In this document: positions 45,651 through 54,930 of the stretch, piece by piece
How the letters are laid out: each line of letters begins with the position of its first letter
Position numbering within the stretch: the first letter of the stretch is position 1
DNA from: Occallatibacter gabretensis
GTDB taxonomy: Bacteria; Acidobacteriota; Terriglobia; Terriglobales; Acidobacteriaceae
Length of the DNA: 64,000 nucleotides
Direction: 5' to 3'
NCBI RefSeq assembly: GCF_001449115.1
Contig: NZ_LAIJ01000010.1
Coordinates: 186,001 to 250,000 of the forward strand
Made by a program: the position numbers and the translations under genes
Notes under the pieces: generated by a model
Databases searched by the model: none
The model's input: only the letters and a program-made list of their open reading frames with translations
Told to the model about the DNA's origin: nothing

Positions 45651-45852
45651 TTCGCCGCCTCCGCGCGATTTTTCTTTCTATAATGCCCAGAGATTCTTTT
45701 AAACTACACGGCGAGCCGCTTTCAGTGTGTTTTCAGGCACGTAACATAGACATCATCGGCCCTGTGCTGCGTCTAATACAAGAGAACACAGAGCTGAATT
45801 TTCTTCTATTGTTGCGCGGCGTTGAAGCCGCAAGGAGATATACGTAGTCATC

Positions 45853-46680
45853 ATGAGCGATTCCATTGAAACCACCCCGCGCAGCACGCCGGTCGCGCTT
45901 ATCGTCGCCGTTGGAGCCGCGCTTCTTGCCGCCCTGGGCGGCCTTGTCTGGTCCTATAGCCTGAACGGTAAGCTCACCACCACGCAAACCGAGCTTGCCG
46001 ATGCGAAGCAGAAGAACGTTCAGCTTGCCGCCGATCTTCGCGAGACCAACGCCCGCCTCCGCGTGACCAGCGAAGAGACCGCCCAATCGCTTGGCCTGAC
46101 ACAAAGGCAGATGGATGCTCGCGCGCAGCAGATCATTGCCCGGGAACAGGTTGAGAATAAGCGTCTTGAGGCCGCTCAGCAGCAGACCGCGCAGCAGGTG
46201 ACTGCCGTGCAGAGCGATGTTTCTACCGTGAAGACCGACGTGGGCGGCGTGAAAACCGATGTCGCCAAGACTCAGACCGATCTCGCCGGCGCCATCACCC
46301 AGCTCCAGTCCATGAAGGGCGATCTCAGCGACCACTCCAGCCTCATCGCGCGCAACCACGACGAACTCGAGATTCTGAAGCACAAGGGCGACCGCAACTA
46401 CTACGAGTTCACTCTCAACAAGGGCGACAAAAAGCCTGTCGGCACCGTCAGCATCGAACTTAAAAAGACTGACTCCAAGAAGGCGCGTTTTACTCTCGTC
46501 GTCTATGCCGATGACATGAAGTACGAAAAGAAGGATCGCAACGTTAACGAGCCGCTCCAGTTCTACAGCGGCAAGGATCGCGGCCTGTTTGAGATTGTGG
46601 TCAATACGATCAGCTCAAAGAACGAGATCACCGGTTATCTTTCTACGCCCAAGACGAGCCCTGCTCCAGCAGGAATGTAA
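45853..46680 (+). CDS. Membrane-anchored coiled-coil protein
   Basis: 275 residues. One helix at about 12-35 (PVALIVAVGAALLAALGGLV) anchors a long periplasmic or cytoplasmic coiled coil (LTTTQTELADAKQKNVQLAA through DVSTVKTDVGGVKTDVAKTQ), ending in a C-terminal beta domain (YYEFTLNKGDKKPVGTVSIE, FYSGKDRGLFEIVVNTISSK). It may be an envelope tether or sensor. No named family. AGGAGA lies 13 nt before the ATG. Confidence 0.75.
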   Translation: MSDSIETTPRSTPVALIVAVGAALLAALGGLVWSYSLNGKLTTTQTELADAKQKNVQLAADLRETNARLRVTSEETAQSLGLTQRQMDARAQQIIAREQVENKRLEAAQQQTAQQVTAVQSDVSTVKTDVGGVKTDVAKTQTDLAGAITQLQSMKGDLSDHSSLIARNHDELEILKHKGDRNYYEFTLNKGDKKPVGTVSIELKKTDSKKARFTLVVYADDMKYEKKDRNVNEPLQFYSGKDRGLFEIVVNTISSKNEITGYLSTPKTSPAPAGM

Positions 46681-46714
46681 GAGGATGCGGCAGGTGACAG
46701 TTCTGCCGCCTGAT

Positions 46715-47332
46715 TCACTGCACATTCACCCTCATTGGACCCGGCAGAATCAAATCCGGTTGATACTGCAGGCTCACCGTATAGTTAATTCCCTTGTTCG
46801 CATTCCACTCCGCTTCTGTCAGCCGGAAGGCTGCCACAACGTCGCCTTCCAGGCTTTGCCCCGGCACAATCGTCATATCTGCGGGCAGGGGCGTGCCATG
46901 CAGAGCCGCCAGATCCGGGTTTGCCTGGAACAGCCGCTCGTAGTCGTGCGGAACCGCCGCATAGCTTGTGTGGATTCCATCGTCCAGCGTCACGTTGGTC
47001 ATGATCTGGCGCACGAAAAGAGGATTCTTGCTCTGATTATGTATCTGAATATGGCTGAAAACCAGTGCCTGGTCGAAGGGTTCCTTCGGCATTGGATTGC
47101 CCGCTGCATCCAACCCGCTCGACTCGCGATGCACAAAATGCACCGTAGTGCGCGCTACCTGCCCCGTGGCCGCGGGCATCTCTTTCGTCACCGCTGCATA
47201 GACCACCACGGCAATTGAAACCGCAATCGCCGCAATCACTGCGGCCCACACAATATGGCTACTGCCGCGAGTAAAATCCTCGCCGCGCGCCGCATCATCC
47301 AGGTCAGGGGAGTTCTGCTGCAAGAGGCTCAT
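46715..47332 (-). CDS. Membrane-anchored protein of unknown function
   Basis: 205 residues with one membrane helix at about 27-48 (SHIVWAAVIAAIAVSIAVVV) and an extracytoplasmic beta domain (VFSHIQIHNQSKNPLFVRQI, VPGQSLEGDVVAAFRLTEAE). The strand pattern resembles FxLYD/LEA-like domains that bind or stabilise. Not recognised by name. Converges with the coiled-coil gene (34 bp apart). Confidence 0.7.
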   Translation of the reverse strand: MSLLQQNSPDLDDAARGEDFTRGSSHIVWAAVIAAIAVSIAVVVYAAVTKEMPAATGQVARTTVHFVHRESSGLDAAGNPMPKEPFDQALVFSHIQIHNQSKNPLFVRQIMTNVTLDDGIHTSYAAVPHDYERLFQANPDLAALHGTPLPADMTIVPGQSLEGDVVAAFRLTEAEWNANKGINYTVSLQYQPDLILPGPMRVNVQ

Positions 47333-47473
47333 GGCGAACTCATGATACGCCTCTTTGCCGAGAGGTGTACCGGCATATTGAGAGAATCAGCTTGTGGGTT
47401 TCGCCCGGCAAACCTATCCTCAGCGCCCAGCCTCTGGGTGCACTGCAACCCTGCCGCCGCATAGCGGCCCGGC

Positions 47474-47713
47474 TTACGCCGCGTTATGCTGCGCTACAGC
47501 GGCGTCTCTCAGCCGAATTACCGCGTCGGCCTGAGCGCCTTTTTGACCCTGTACGATGTCGAACTCCACATCGTCGCCTTCTTTCAGGGTCTTGTAGCCG
47601 TCCAACTGGATTGCGGAGTAATGCACGAACACATCGGGCCCGTCCTCGCGCCCAATGAATCCATAGCCCTTGGCATTATTGAACCACTTCACTTTCCCTT
47701 TATGCTGAGCCAC
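47474..47713 (-). CDS. Cold-shock protein
   Basis: 79 residues, GTG start at 47711-47713 with AAGGAAGG about 12 nt upstream. Cold-shock domain with RNP1 KGYGFIGRED and RNP2 DVFVHYSAI. Binds single-stranded RNA or DNA and acts as an RNA chaperone. The tail AAVAQHNAA is longer than usual. A 205-bp gap separates it from the upstream NUDIX gene; no long structured cold-shock leader is obvious to me. Confidence 0.95.
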   Translation of the reverse strand: MAQHKGKVKWFNNAKGYGFIGREDGPDVFVHYSAIQLDGYKTLKEGDDVEFDIVQGQKGAQADAVIRLRDAAVAQHNAA

Positions 47714-47918
47714 TGGCGGCTGCCTTCCTTGCGTCGTAATAGGAGCTTCGCGAACCAGGGGACAACTTCTATTCCCCGGCGATGTTCCATTTCTACTGAC
47801 GTTGCAGCCTGTTCAAAGGTTGATGAAAGGTTGCTCCGCGCGGTGCAGCAAGTGGGACGAACTTGCTGCTTTATCCGCTAACACCAAGTATTTACGCAAG
47901 ATGAACTTTGTCCTCAAG

Positions 47919-48518
47919 CTACTTTTTCTTCAGTTTTCTGGCATAGAGCAATGTGCCCACAAGTGTCTTGCCGTCCTTGATTTCGCCCTTGGCAATCTTC
48001 TTGAGCAGCTCAGACAGCTTGACCAGCCGGAAATCGATCTTCTCGTCCTCCTCCGGATGCGCCTCGCCTGCAATCAGCCCCTCGGCCAGGTAGAGCTTCA
48101 TCGATTCGCCCAGAAAACCCGGGCTTGCCCAGTACTCAATCAGCAACTTCCACTTCTTTGCGCGATATCCGGTCTCTTCTTCCAGCTCTCTCTGCGCGCC
48201 GGTTAGCGGCTCTTCGCCGGGGTCCAGCTTGCCTGCCGGCAGCTCCCAAAGATATTGCCCCGCGGCATGACGATACTGCCGCTCGATCACCACCCACGGA
48301 TCCTTTTTGCTCCTGGAGGAATCAATGGCCAGAATCACCACGCTCCCGTTATGCCGCACTACCTCGCGCGTGCTCTCGCTGCCCTCCGGCTCCACAATTC
48401 GGTCGCGTGTTACGCGGAACAGGGGCCCCTGGTAAGCCACCTCCGAGCTGAGCACCTTTGCTACTTCCACGGGCTTCTTCGCCGTCTTTTTCTTCTGCTC
48501 GGTTGCCTTTTTTGCCAT
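47919..48518 (-). CDS. NUDIX hydrolase (ADP-ribose pyrophosphatase-like)
   Basis: 199 residues from ATG 48516-48518, which starts a Lys-rich MAKKATEQKKKTAKK; the longer frame adds 19 residues without a ribosome-binding site. The NUDIX box is GKLDPGEEPLTGAQRELEEE followed by TGY, preceded by an ADP-ribose-type region (VRHNGSVVILAI, QYLWELPAGKLDPGEE). It hydrolyses nucleoside diphosphates linked to other groups, with ADP-ribose the best guess. Alone on its strand. Confidence 0.9.
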   Translation of the reverse strand: MAKKATEQKKKTAKKPVEVAKVLSSEVAYQGPLFRVTRDRIVEPEGSESTREVVRHNGSVVILAIDSSRSKKDPWVVIERQYRHAAGQYLWELPAGKLDPGEEPLTGAQRELEEETGYRAKKWKLLIEYWASPGFLGESMKLYLAEGLIAGEAHPEEDEKIDFRLVKLSELLKKIAKGEIKDGKTLVGTLLYARKLKKK

Positions 48519-48854
48519 AGGGTGATCTGGTTCTCCTTCGCGTGTAATTGCCACAATCACCACGAGTATACCCATGCGCCGCGGATTTTATATTTCTGAC
48601 TTCGCATGATGGTGGCTCAGCCTGAATTGACTTTATGAAAACTTATTTTCCTGCGCCTGCTTTGGAATTTCCGCAATCTTGCGGTGAAGCCGCTGAGCCG
48701 CCTGAGTTTGCTGAAATCCGCCCTATATCTTGTCATTTTTTTGTCGTGTGGTTCCGACAATGGTCTTACTCCCCCATGACAACTGCGCTCTCGCCGACGC
48801 CTATGTTCGGGCCGGAGCCAACGCACTTGACGTAGGTTTCCAAGGAGAATTCCG

Positions 48855-49988
48855 ATGCAAGATACCCCAATCAGCCCGGCCAAAAGCAAGCTCAATCGCC
48901 GTGCTCTCATCAAAGGCGGCCTGATGGCCGGTGGCGCTGCCGCTCTCGGCACTGACCTTCTCACCAAAGCAACTCCAGCCCTGGCACAAGGCGAATTCAA
49001 CTCCCATCGTCCGCTTGACCGGGGAGATGTCGCCATCCTGCGGTTCCTTGCCGCTGCCGAGATCATCGAAAGCGATCTTTGGGTGCAGTACAACGAACTC
49101 GGCGGTCTTACTTCCGGCGTTCCGGTCGAAGACAACCCCAACCCGCCGACCCTCAATGCCTATCAGACGGCGCTCAGTAACCTCGACACAGACGGCCCGC
49201 AATACATTACCAGCAACACCGACGACGAGATAAGCCACGCAACCTTCCTCAATGCCTATCTCGAGTCACGCGGAGCGGAGTCAGTCAACTTTGATGAGTT
49301 CCGCACCCTTCAGGGGTCGATGGCCAGCGGTGCACAGAACATCGGACGGCTTACCAATCTTGGCCATCTCAATGTCGACACCAGCTGGTTCACTCGCTAC
49401 CGGAGCACTCCCAACCCCGACGTGACCCCCGACGCCACGTTTCCGCAAGCTGTCACCATCACCAACCGCCGCGCCATTCCCCTTACCGACGCTGATTTCA
49501 ACGATCCCAACGGCATCCAGGTCATCGCCAACACCGCGGCCTTCCACTTTGGATTTATCGAAGGAGGCGGTACCAGCCTCTACGCCACGATGGCCCAGAA
49601 AGTGAACCATCCTGAAGTCCTGCAAATCGTTCTCGGCATCGGTGGGGATGAGATCGCGCATTTCCTCGAGTGGGTAGACTTTGCCGGCAACGGCGTACAG
49701 CAGCCAGTTGCGCCGGTTTCCTTCGGCGGGCTTACCTTCCCCGATTTCTTTGCTACTCACAATCCTCAGATCCAGCCCAGTCTCATCTTCCCAATCCCCG
49801 CGCAGTTCATCAGCACCAAACTACCGCTCTGCGCCACCATCCGCCCCATCACGGATAAGTTTGCCGGCGCCCAGGCTGCCGTTGCAGCCTTTACCAACGA
49901 TGGTCTCTTCACCGGCCAGCCGAAGTCCTTTCTCAACCTCCTCAAGCAAATGGCCGAAGAAGCGGACGCGGCCTTCCGCAACTTCTAA
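48855..49988 (+). CDS. Tat-exported ferritin-like domain protein
   Basis: 377 residues. Twin-arginine signal NRRALIKGGLMAGGAAALG (Arg15-Arg16) means it is exported folded. The mature region begins as a ferritin-like bundle (DVAILRFLAAAEIIESDLWV, EISHATFLNAYLESRG, FHFGFIEGGGTSLYATM, GDEIAHFLEWVDFAG) with Glu/His candidates for a di-metal site, as in desiccation-related and other bacterial ferritin-like proteins. AAGGAG lies 9 nt before the ATG. The 336-bp gap upstream shows only short T-rich stretches. Role unknown; oxidative-stress or metal handling is a guess. Confidence 0.88.
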   Translation: MQDTPISPAKSKLNRRALIKGGLMAGGAAALGTDLLTKATPALAQGEFNSHRPLDRGDVAILRFLAAAEIIESDLWVQYNELGGLTSGVPVEDNPNPPTLNAYQTALSNLDTDGPQYITSNTDDEISHATFLNAYLESRGAESVNFDEFRTLQGSMASGAQNIGRLTNLGHLNVDTSWFTRYRSTPNPDVTPDATFPQAVTITNRRAIPLTDADFNDPNGIQVIANTAAFHFGFIEGGGTSLYATMAQKVNHPEVLQIVLGIGGDEIAHFLEWVDFAGNGVQQPVAPVSFGGLTFPDFFATHNPQIQPSLIFPIPAQFISTKLPLCATIRPITDKFAGAQAAVAAFTNDGLFTGQPKSFLNLLKQMAEEADAAFRNF

Positions 49989-50113
49989 CCGCGTAGGGGG
50001 CCGGGTTCGTCCCTGGTCCCCTTGCGTGCTCTCTATGCCCGCCTTTCTGCATCCCTCCACCCTTCCATGTCATCCTTATTTCAATCGCGTCTGTTCAAAG
50101 GGATCCCAGAAAA

Positions 50114-51748
50114 GTGTCCGCAGTGTCGACAATCGAGTGTCATCCCATCACCATCGCGCCCGGTGCTTCCCGGCTCTTTGTGGATTTCTGCGCCGCGTCC
50201 GATGCAGGCTCCGGTGTTGCTTCGAACCAGGTGCGCCGTTTCTACGCCACCGCACTAGCAGGCAGCTCCTGGCAGCAGGCCCCTGCCCGTCCCGCTCATT
50301 GGTCCAGAATTGTTGATCTGCTGGAAGCGCAAAATCCCTCAGCTACTGCTTCCATCGCTGCCCTGCGCGACGGCGCCGGAACAGTCCTCACCGGCCAGCA
50401 GGTTGGCCTCTTTGGCGGACCGCTTTTCACCGGCTTCAAGGCAGCCACAGCGCTGGCTCGCGCGCGGCAGGCCACAGCTTCCGGACAGCCTCACTCGGCC
50501 ATCTTCTGGCTTGCGAGCGAAGATCACGATTTTGCCGAGATTGATCATGTCGTTTTTCCGGGTCGCCATGAACTTAAGAAGCTTGCCTACCGTAGCAAGC
50601 CGTCAGCCGCGGTGCCGGTCGGGTCTATTGTTCTGGACGAGACGATTGCGCCGCTCCTGGACGAAGCTGCCGAGCTGATCGGCTGGTCTGAGGCTCTCGA
50701 AGCACTTCAGGCTGCCTATCGTCCCGGCCGTACCTTTGCCCAGGCGTTCGCGGATTTTTATTCCAAAGTCTTTGCTGCGCAGGGTCTTCTCGTCTTTGAC
50801 GCCGCGTCAGCGGAAGTACATCGGCTGGGCGCGCCTGTGCTGCTTGCTGCCATTGAACGTGCCGATGAGCTGCATGCTGCGCTTCTTGATCGAAATCGTG
50901 AGCTGACGGAGGCCGGCTATCATGCGCAGGTTGCTGTCGGCTCTGGTTCCAGCCTGCTCTTCCTCATCGATGCGGAAAGTGGAGTGCGTCAGTCCCTCAA
51001 GCGTACGCCGCCTACTGCGGTCGAGCCGGACGGGCTCTGGCAGGCCGGCCGCAATCATTACTCCACCTCCGAGCTTGCAGGGATTCTCGCCTCGGAGCCG
51101 CATCGAATTTCGCCCTCGGCGCTGCTGCGGCCAGTCTTTCAGGACTTCCTCTTTGGAACCTCACTCACCATTGGCGGACCGGCGGAGATCGCCTATTTTG
51201 CGCAATCCGCTGTCCTCTTTGAGCGGATTCTGGGCCGTGCCACGCCTGTGCAGGCGCGGTTTTCCGCCACGCTTATTGAGCCCGCAATTGGGGATCTGCT
51301 TCGCCGCCACGACCTTGCTCCGGAGCGCGTGTTTTCGCAGACGGAAGACGGCCTGGCGCAGCTTCTTGCCGCTCGCGCCATGCCTATCGAAGGCAAACGC
51401 AAGCTTGCTGCTGCTGGGAATGCTCTTGATGCCGAGCTGACCGAGGTCGAAGAGTGGATGAATCTCGTTGACGAAGGACTAGGCCGCTCAGCCCGTACCG
51501 CTGGGAGCAAAATGCGCTACCAGATGAATCGCCTGCGACGTCTGGCCGCCAACTTCCAGCTTGAAAAAGAGGCCGCGCTTGGCCGCCACGCGCAGTCCAT
51601 GGTGCAAGCGCTCTTTCCCAATGGCGCGCCGCAGGAGCGCGTCCACGGAGCGGCATACTATTTTGCGCGTCATGGCTTTGAGCTGGCTGAAGAGATGGTG
51701 ACGCATGCCGCCAGCGACTGTCCTGGGCACACTGTCGTCTGGCTCTGA
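50114..51748 (+). CDS. bshC: Bacillithiol biosynthesis cysteine-adding enzyme BshC
   Basis: 544 residues, usual length. It adds L-cysteine to GlcN-malate, the last step of bacillithiol synthesis. Family hallmarks are VLTGQQVGLFGGPLFTGFKA near residue 92, AIFWLASEDHDFAEIDHVVF near 129, and the C-terminal coiled coil (LRRLAANFQLEKEAALGRHA). GTG start at 50114; a second GTG three codons inside is possible. bshA and bshB are not in the window. It lies 125 bp after the ferritin-like gene on the same strand. Confidence 0.93.
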   Translation: MSAVSTIECHPITIAPGASRLFVDFCAASDAGSGVASNQVRRFYATALAGSSWQQAPARPAHWSRIVDLLEAQNPSATASIAALRDGAGTVLTGQQVGLFGGPLFTGFKAATALARARQATASGQPHSAIFWLASEDHDFAEIDHVVFPGRHELKKLAYRSKPSAAVPVGSIVLDETIAPLLDEAAELIGWSEALEALQAAYRPGRTFAQAFADFYSKVFAAQGLLVFDAASAEVHRLGAPVLLAAIERADELHAALLDRNRELTEAGYHAQVAVGSGSSLLFLIDAESGVRQSLKRTPPTAVEPDGLWQAGRNHYSTSELAGILASEPHRISPSALLRPVFQDFLFGTSLTIGGPAEIAYFAQSAVLFERILGRATPVQARFSATLIEPAIGDLLRRHDLAPERVFSQTEDGLAQLLAARAMPIEGKRKLAAAGNALDAELTEVEEWMNLVDEGLGRSARTAGSKMRYQMNRLRRLAANFQLEKEAALGRHAQSMVQALFPNGAPQERVHGAAYYFARHGFELAEEMVTHAASDCPGHTVVWL

Positions 51749-51859
51749 CTGATGCGGGAGGCGTTTTTGAGTTTCAGCTTGTGCGCTGGTTCAGATCTGC
51801 TGATTCGGCACTTAGTTAGGGCGTTCCAGGGCAGTCTCTTAACTCACATTCTTATCAAG

Positions 51860-52732
51860 TCAGCTGCGAGTCACGAGCTGAGTTATCACCTCACGAAGCG
51901 GCGTAGCGCCATCCACATGCTCTGCTCCTGGTACGCCAAAGTGAATCCAGCCGGAGTTGAATCCATCGACCATCTCAACCCGAGGCGCTGTTCGCCCCTG
52001 CGGCATCCCCTGCGAAACCCATAGCGTCTCCCATTCCTCCCTCGGAACGGCGATCGCCTCAACGGGGTGTCCAACGGCATCTGCGAAAGCATCTGCTATG
52101 TCGAGGGGACTATAGCCCTCTGGGCCCGCAACTTCGATATGGCGGATTCCGGTCCAGCTCTGGGTGAGCGTTTCTGCACCTGCCTTGCCGATGTCCGCCG
52201 TGGCAACCAGAGGAAACTTCCGGTCAAGAGGATGGAGCTGAAACAGGATCTTGCCTTCATTCCGCGCGCTCGCTACGTCGCCGGCCGAGTTCTCAAAGAA
52301 CCAGGCGGCGCGCAGGAAGGCATGAGAGAACGGAAGATCGCTGAATGTCTCTTCGAGAAGATGCGAGCTTGTGATCAAACCCAATCCGCTGGCCTGTTCC
52401 GCTCCTATGGATGACAGGTAGACCGCCTTCGACGGCAGAGCTCTTGAGAGTGCATCATGCAGAACCTTCAAAGCTGCCCTGGTCTCAGCGAAGTCCGGTG
52501 ACGGCGCGAAGTTTGGAGGGACCATGACGAAGGCGCCAGCGACACCGGTGAACGCTGCCGTGAGCGCGTCTACGTCGTCGTAGTCGGCTTTGAAAAGCTC
52601 CACACCTTGCTTTTGCCACTCTCCCGCTTTCTCGGGATTCCTTACGATTCCTCGAACCTTCTCGCCATTTGCAAGAAGCGTGCGGGCAACGGCACCGCCT
52701 ACATTTCCTGTGATTCCCATGACTGCGTACAT
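51860..52732 (-). CDS. NmrA-like NAD(P)-binding protein (atypical SDR)
   Basis: 290 residues. MYAVMGITGNVGGAVARTLL gives a Rossmann GxxGxxG start without the catalytic YxxxK of true SDRs; AVYLSSIGAEQASG and LRAAWFFENSAGD match the NmrA/HSCARG and azoreductase-like group. It may sense redox state or reduce quinones. It follows the SDR gene by 88 bp and both diverge from lysR. Confidence 0.85.
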   Translation of the reverse strand: MYAVMGITGNVGGAVARTLLANGEKVRGIVRNPEKAGEWQKQGVELFKADYDDVDALTAAFTGVAGAFVMVPPNFAPSPDFAETRAALKVLHDALSRALPSKAVYLSSIGAEQASGLGLITSSHLLEETFSDLPFSHAFLRAAWFFENSAGDVASARNEGKILFQLHPLDRKFPLVATADIGKAGAETLTQSWTGIRHIEVAGPEGYSPLDIADAFADAVGHPVEAIAVPREEWETLWVSQGMPQGRTAPRVEMVDGFNSGWIHFGVPGAEHVDGATPLREVITQLVTRS

Positions 52733-52820
52733 GTTGATGCCTCCTGGTTTGTATTTTGGTTATGGGTGACATCCGCCAACCGAAGCGGCGTCTATCACCA
52801 AGAGATTCGTATCAAGCTTG

Positions 52821-53594
52821 CTAATCGGGCAGAGCAATGCCGCTTAGGCGCTCGCAAATCGCGAGGAGCCGATCTTGCCTGGCAACGTCGTGGGCAGCTG
52901 GAAGAGCGCTCTTCTTCCTCAGGTGATAAAAATACTCTCCGGTGACGAATGCCTCAGGTTGATCGCTTGCGGCAAGCCAAACCTGGGTGCGATGTGCCTC
53001 ATTCAGATCATCCGTTGCATTAGCGCCACCCATCTTCGTCGGGACCCAGCCTGGCTCCAGTGCATTCGAGAGAACAGCCGGCCAACGCCGTGCGATACCG
53101 AAGGCGAGGAGGACGTCATGCAGCTTCGTGTCGGAGTAGGCTTGTTCTCCGTCCCATGCGCGGGCCTTCCATGTCAGGTCCTCAAGGGTGGGATCGCCGT
53201 TCTGGTGAAGCATGGAGCTGAGATAGACCAGTCGCTTCGGCTTCGCGATCAGGGCCGTCAGAATGTAGGGAGCCATGGTGTTGACCGCGAAGACTTGCGA
53301 GAGACCATCTTCCGTCTCGATTCGCTTTGGCTCCTTGTAGCCGACGGCAGCATTGTGGATGACGGCGTCGAACGCGCCGAGCGCATTGACCTGTTCTGCG
53401 ACCTGTCTGGTCTGGGTAATTGTGCCGAGATCGCCGATAACGACTGCCTCCGCCTCCGGGACGTTCTTCTTTGTCTCATCGGCGCGGGTCTGGCTTCGGG
53501 CGTGCAGGACGACCCTGTGACCCTGCTCAATCAGCAGCTCAGCTGCCATCCTGCCGAGACCATCAGCAGATCCAGTGATGAATATGCGTGCCAT
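52821..53594 (-). CDS. Short-chain dehydrogenase/reductase
   Basis: 257 residues: ITGSADGLGRMAAELL cofactor loop, HNAA in place of NNAG, Ser in LVYLSSML and a YSDTK catalytic Tyr-Lys pair. The YSDTK form is typical of a subgroup of stress-linked SDRs. Probably regulated by the divergent LysR, 104 bp away. Confidence 0.87.
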   Translation of the reverse strand: MARIFITGSADGLGRMAAELLIEQGHRVVLHARSQTRADETKKNVPEAEAVVIGDLGTITQTRQVAEQVNALGAFDAVIHNAAVGYKEPKRIETEDGLSQVFAVNTMAPYILTALIAKPKRLVYLSSMLHQNGDPTLEDLTWKARAWDGEQAYSDTKLHDVLLAFGIARRWPAVLSNALEPGWVPTKMGGANATDDLNEAHRTQVWLAASDQPEAFVTGEYFYHLRKKSALPAAHDVARQDRLLAICERLSGIALPD

Positions 53595-53675
53595 GCTCCT
53601 TGCCTTTCCCTCTCAGTGCTTCCAAGTATCTGACTCACGGGGATTGATTCGGAACTAATATTCGCGGCATTTCAC

Positions 53676-53694
53676 TTATAACCGATTAGCATAA
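53676..53694. promoter_or_regulatory. Candidate LysR-type binding site
   Basis: TTAT-N11-ATAA (53676-53679 and 53691-53694), the classic T-N11-A dyad of LysR-type regulators, ending five bases before the lysR ATG in the divergent region. No Shine-Dalgarno sequence precedes that ATG. Fits autoregulation. Confidence 0.5.
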
Positions 53695-53698
53695 ATGC

Positions 53699-54634
53699 AT
53701 GAGCTTCGATGACCGTCTTCTGAATGGTGTGAGCGCCCTTGCAGCCGTGGTGAGATCGGGAGGCTTCGCGGCTGCGGCGAGATCCTTGAACGTCTCCCAG
53801 CCGGGTATCAGCCGTGCGGTAGCTCGGCTCGAGGCGCAGGTTGGAATCCGGTTGCTGGAGCGCACGACGCGTTCTGTCTCTCTCACGGACGAAGGCCGGC
53901 GATTTTACGAGACCATTGGCCCGATTGTGTTGGCGCTCGAAGACGCGACCGCCGCTCTGACCGAAGGTAAAGTGACCGTCAGAGGGAGGCTCCGTGTGAA
54001 CATGGACCCTTACTTCTCACAGCTCATTCTCGGACCGCAACTCAGTGGATTTCTCAAAGCATATCCGGAGCTTAAGGTAGACCTGATCACGCGGGAGGGC
54101 CTCGGAGATCTGATCTCAGATGGATACGATCTGGCAATTCGCTTCGGCGAGCCGCCCCCATCCACTCTTGTTGCCCGTAGATTGCTGGACACGAGAGTTC
54201 TTACAGTAGCCTCGCCTGGCTACCTGAAGAAACACGGCCACCCTGCCGATCCACAACAACTGGAGGCGGAACGACATCGGATGATCGATTTTCGAGACCC
54301 GGAGACAGGCCGCCCCTTCGAGTGGGCATTCCGTAAGGGTCGAAGGGAGATCAAGGTTGAGACGCAAGGTCAGCTCACGTTGAGTGATGTTGCAACGATG
54401 CACGCGGTGTGCCTGGCAGGATATGGGATTGCCCAAGTTCTTGAACTTGGCGTTGACGCCCATCTATCGAGTGGTCGATTGGTGGCCCTCTTTTCAGATT
54501 GGGAGGAGGAGCGCTTTCCGCTATATGCCTACTATCCGTCGCGCCAATACCTTGCACCGAAGACGCGTGCATTTCTTGAATTTCTATCTGCGACGGTGCA
54601 GGCGTCGCCTTCGCGCAAAACAATTCCGGGCTGA
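53699..54634 (+). CDS. LysR-family transcriptional regulator
   Basis: 311 residues. N-terminal winged helix (ALAAVVRSGGFAAAARSLNV, SQPGISRAVARLEAQVGIRL, LERTTRSVSLTDEGRRFY) and a LysR substrate-binding domain of the AaeR/DsdC-like group (DGYDLAIRFGEPPPSTLVAR, GYLKKHGHPADPQQLEAERH). It is divergent from the SDR/NmrA pair, its probable targets, and ends 4 bp before an inverted-repeat element. Confidence 0.94.
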   Translation: MSFDDRLLNGVSALAAVVRSGGFAAAARSLNVSQPGISRAVARLEAQVGIRLLERTTRSVSLTDEGRRFYETIGPIVLALEDATAALTEGKVTVRGRLRVNMDPYFSQLILGPQLSGFLKAYPELKVDLITREGLGDLISDGYDLAIRFGEPPPSTLVARRLLDTRVLTVASPGYLKKHGHPADPQQLEAERHRMIDFRDPETGRPFEWAFRKGRREIKVETQGQLTLSDVATMHAVCLAGYGIAQVLELGVDAHLSSGRLVALFSDWEEERFPLYAYYPSRQYLAPKTRAFLEFLSATVQASPSRKTIPG

Positions 54635-54637
54635 ATC

Positions 54638-54748
54638 GGGTAGTGGGTCAGTTTGAGGGGGGGACTAAGGCCCATTCTTTTTCGACGTCGATCCGGCACA
54701 GCTAAAGCCGTGCCCTGACACACAAAAATTCAAATTGACCCACTACCC
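54638..54748. repeat. 111-bp inverted-repeat element with internal hairpin
   Basis: 19-bp arms GGGTAGTGGGTCAGTTTGA (54638-54656) and the reverse complement at 54730-54748 with one mismatch. Between them is a hairpin GGCACAGC-TAAA-GCCGTGCC (54695-54714, one mismatch). No gene fits inside. The terminal-repeat structure resembles a MITE or REP-type element. The rest of the 296-bp gap after it is the padR promoter region. Confidence 0.7.
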
Positions 54749-54887
54749 TGAATCGAAGCCAGACTCCCAATCTGCTGGTGATTGCCGCTGCGTCGTCTTC
54801 TTCATGGAATACAGTCTCTCTCCCGGAAGATCTGCTTATCCCATTTATCGGCAGAATCCGGCGGCGGTCGTTTGCGTCGAACATACC

Positions 54888-54922
54888 TTGACCTTCTACA
54901 CGTTGTCATGTATATGTAGAAG
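54888..54922 (+). promoter_or_regulatory. padR promoter with overlapping palindromic operator
   Basis: TTGACC (54888-54893), 17-bp spacer, TATATG (54911-54916). Overlapping it is a perfect 8-bp inverted repeat CTTCTACA (54893-54900) and TGTAGAAG (54915-54922) with a 14-bp spacer, spanning the -35 to just past the -10. Start of translation is at 54931, so the leader would be about 8 nt. This fits repression by PadR. Confidence 0.7.
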
Positions 54923-54930
54923 CCAAAGGT

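Noticed and set aside
51752..52024. 90-codon + frame after bshC
   Set aside because: Overlaps the 3' end of the NmrA-like gene on the other strand and has no start signal or protein-like pattern.
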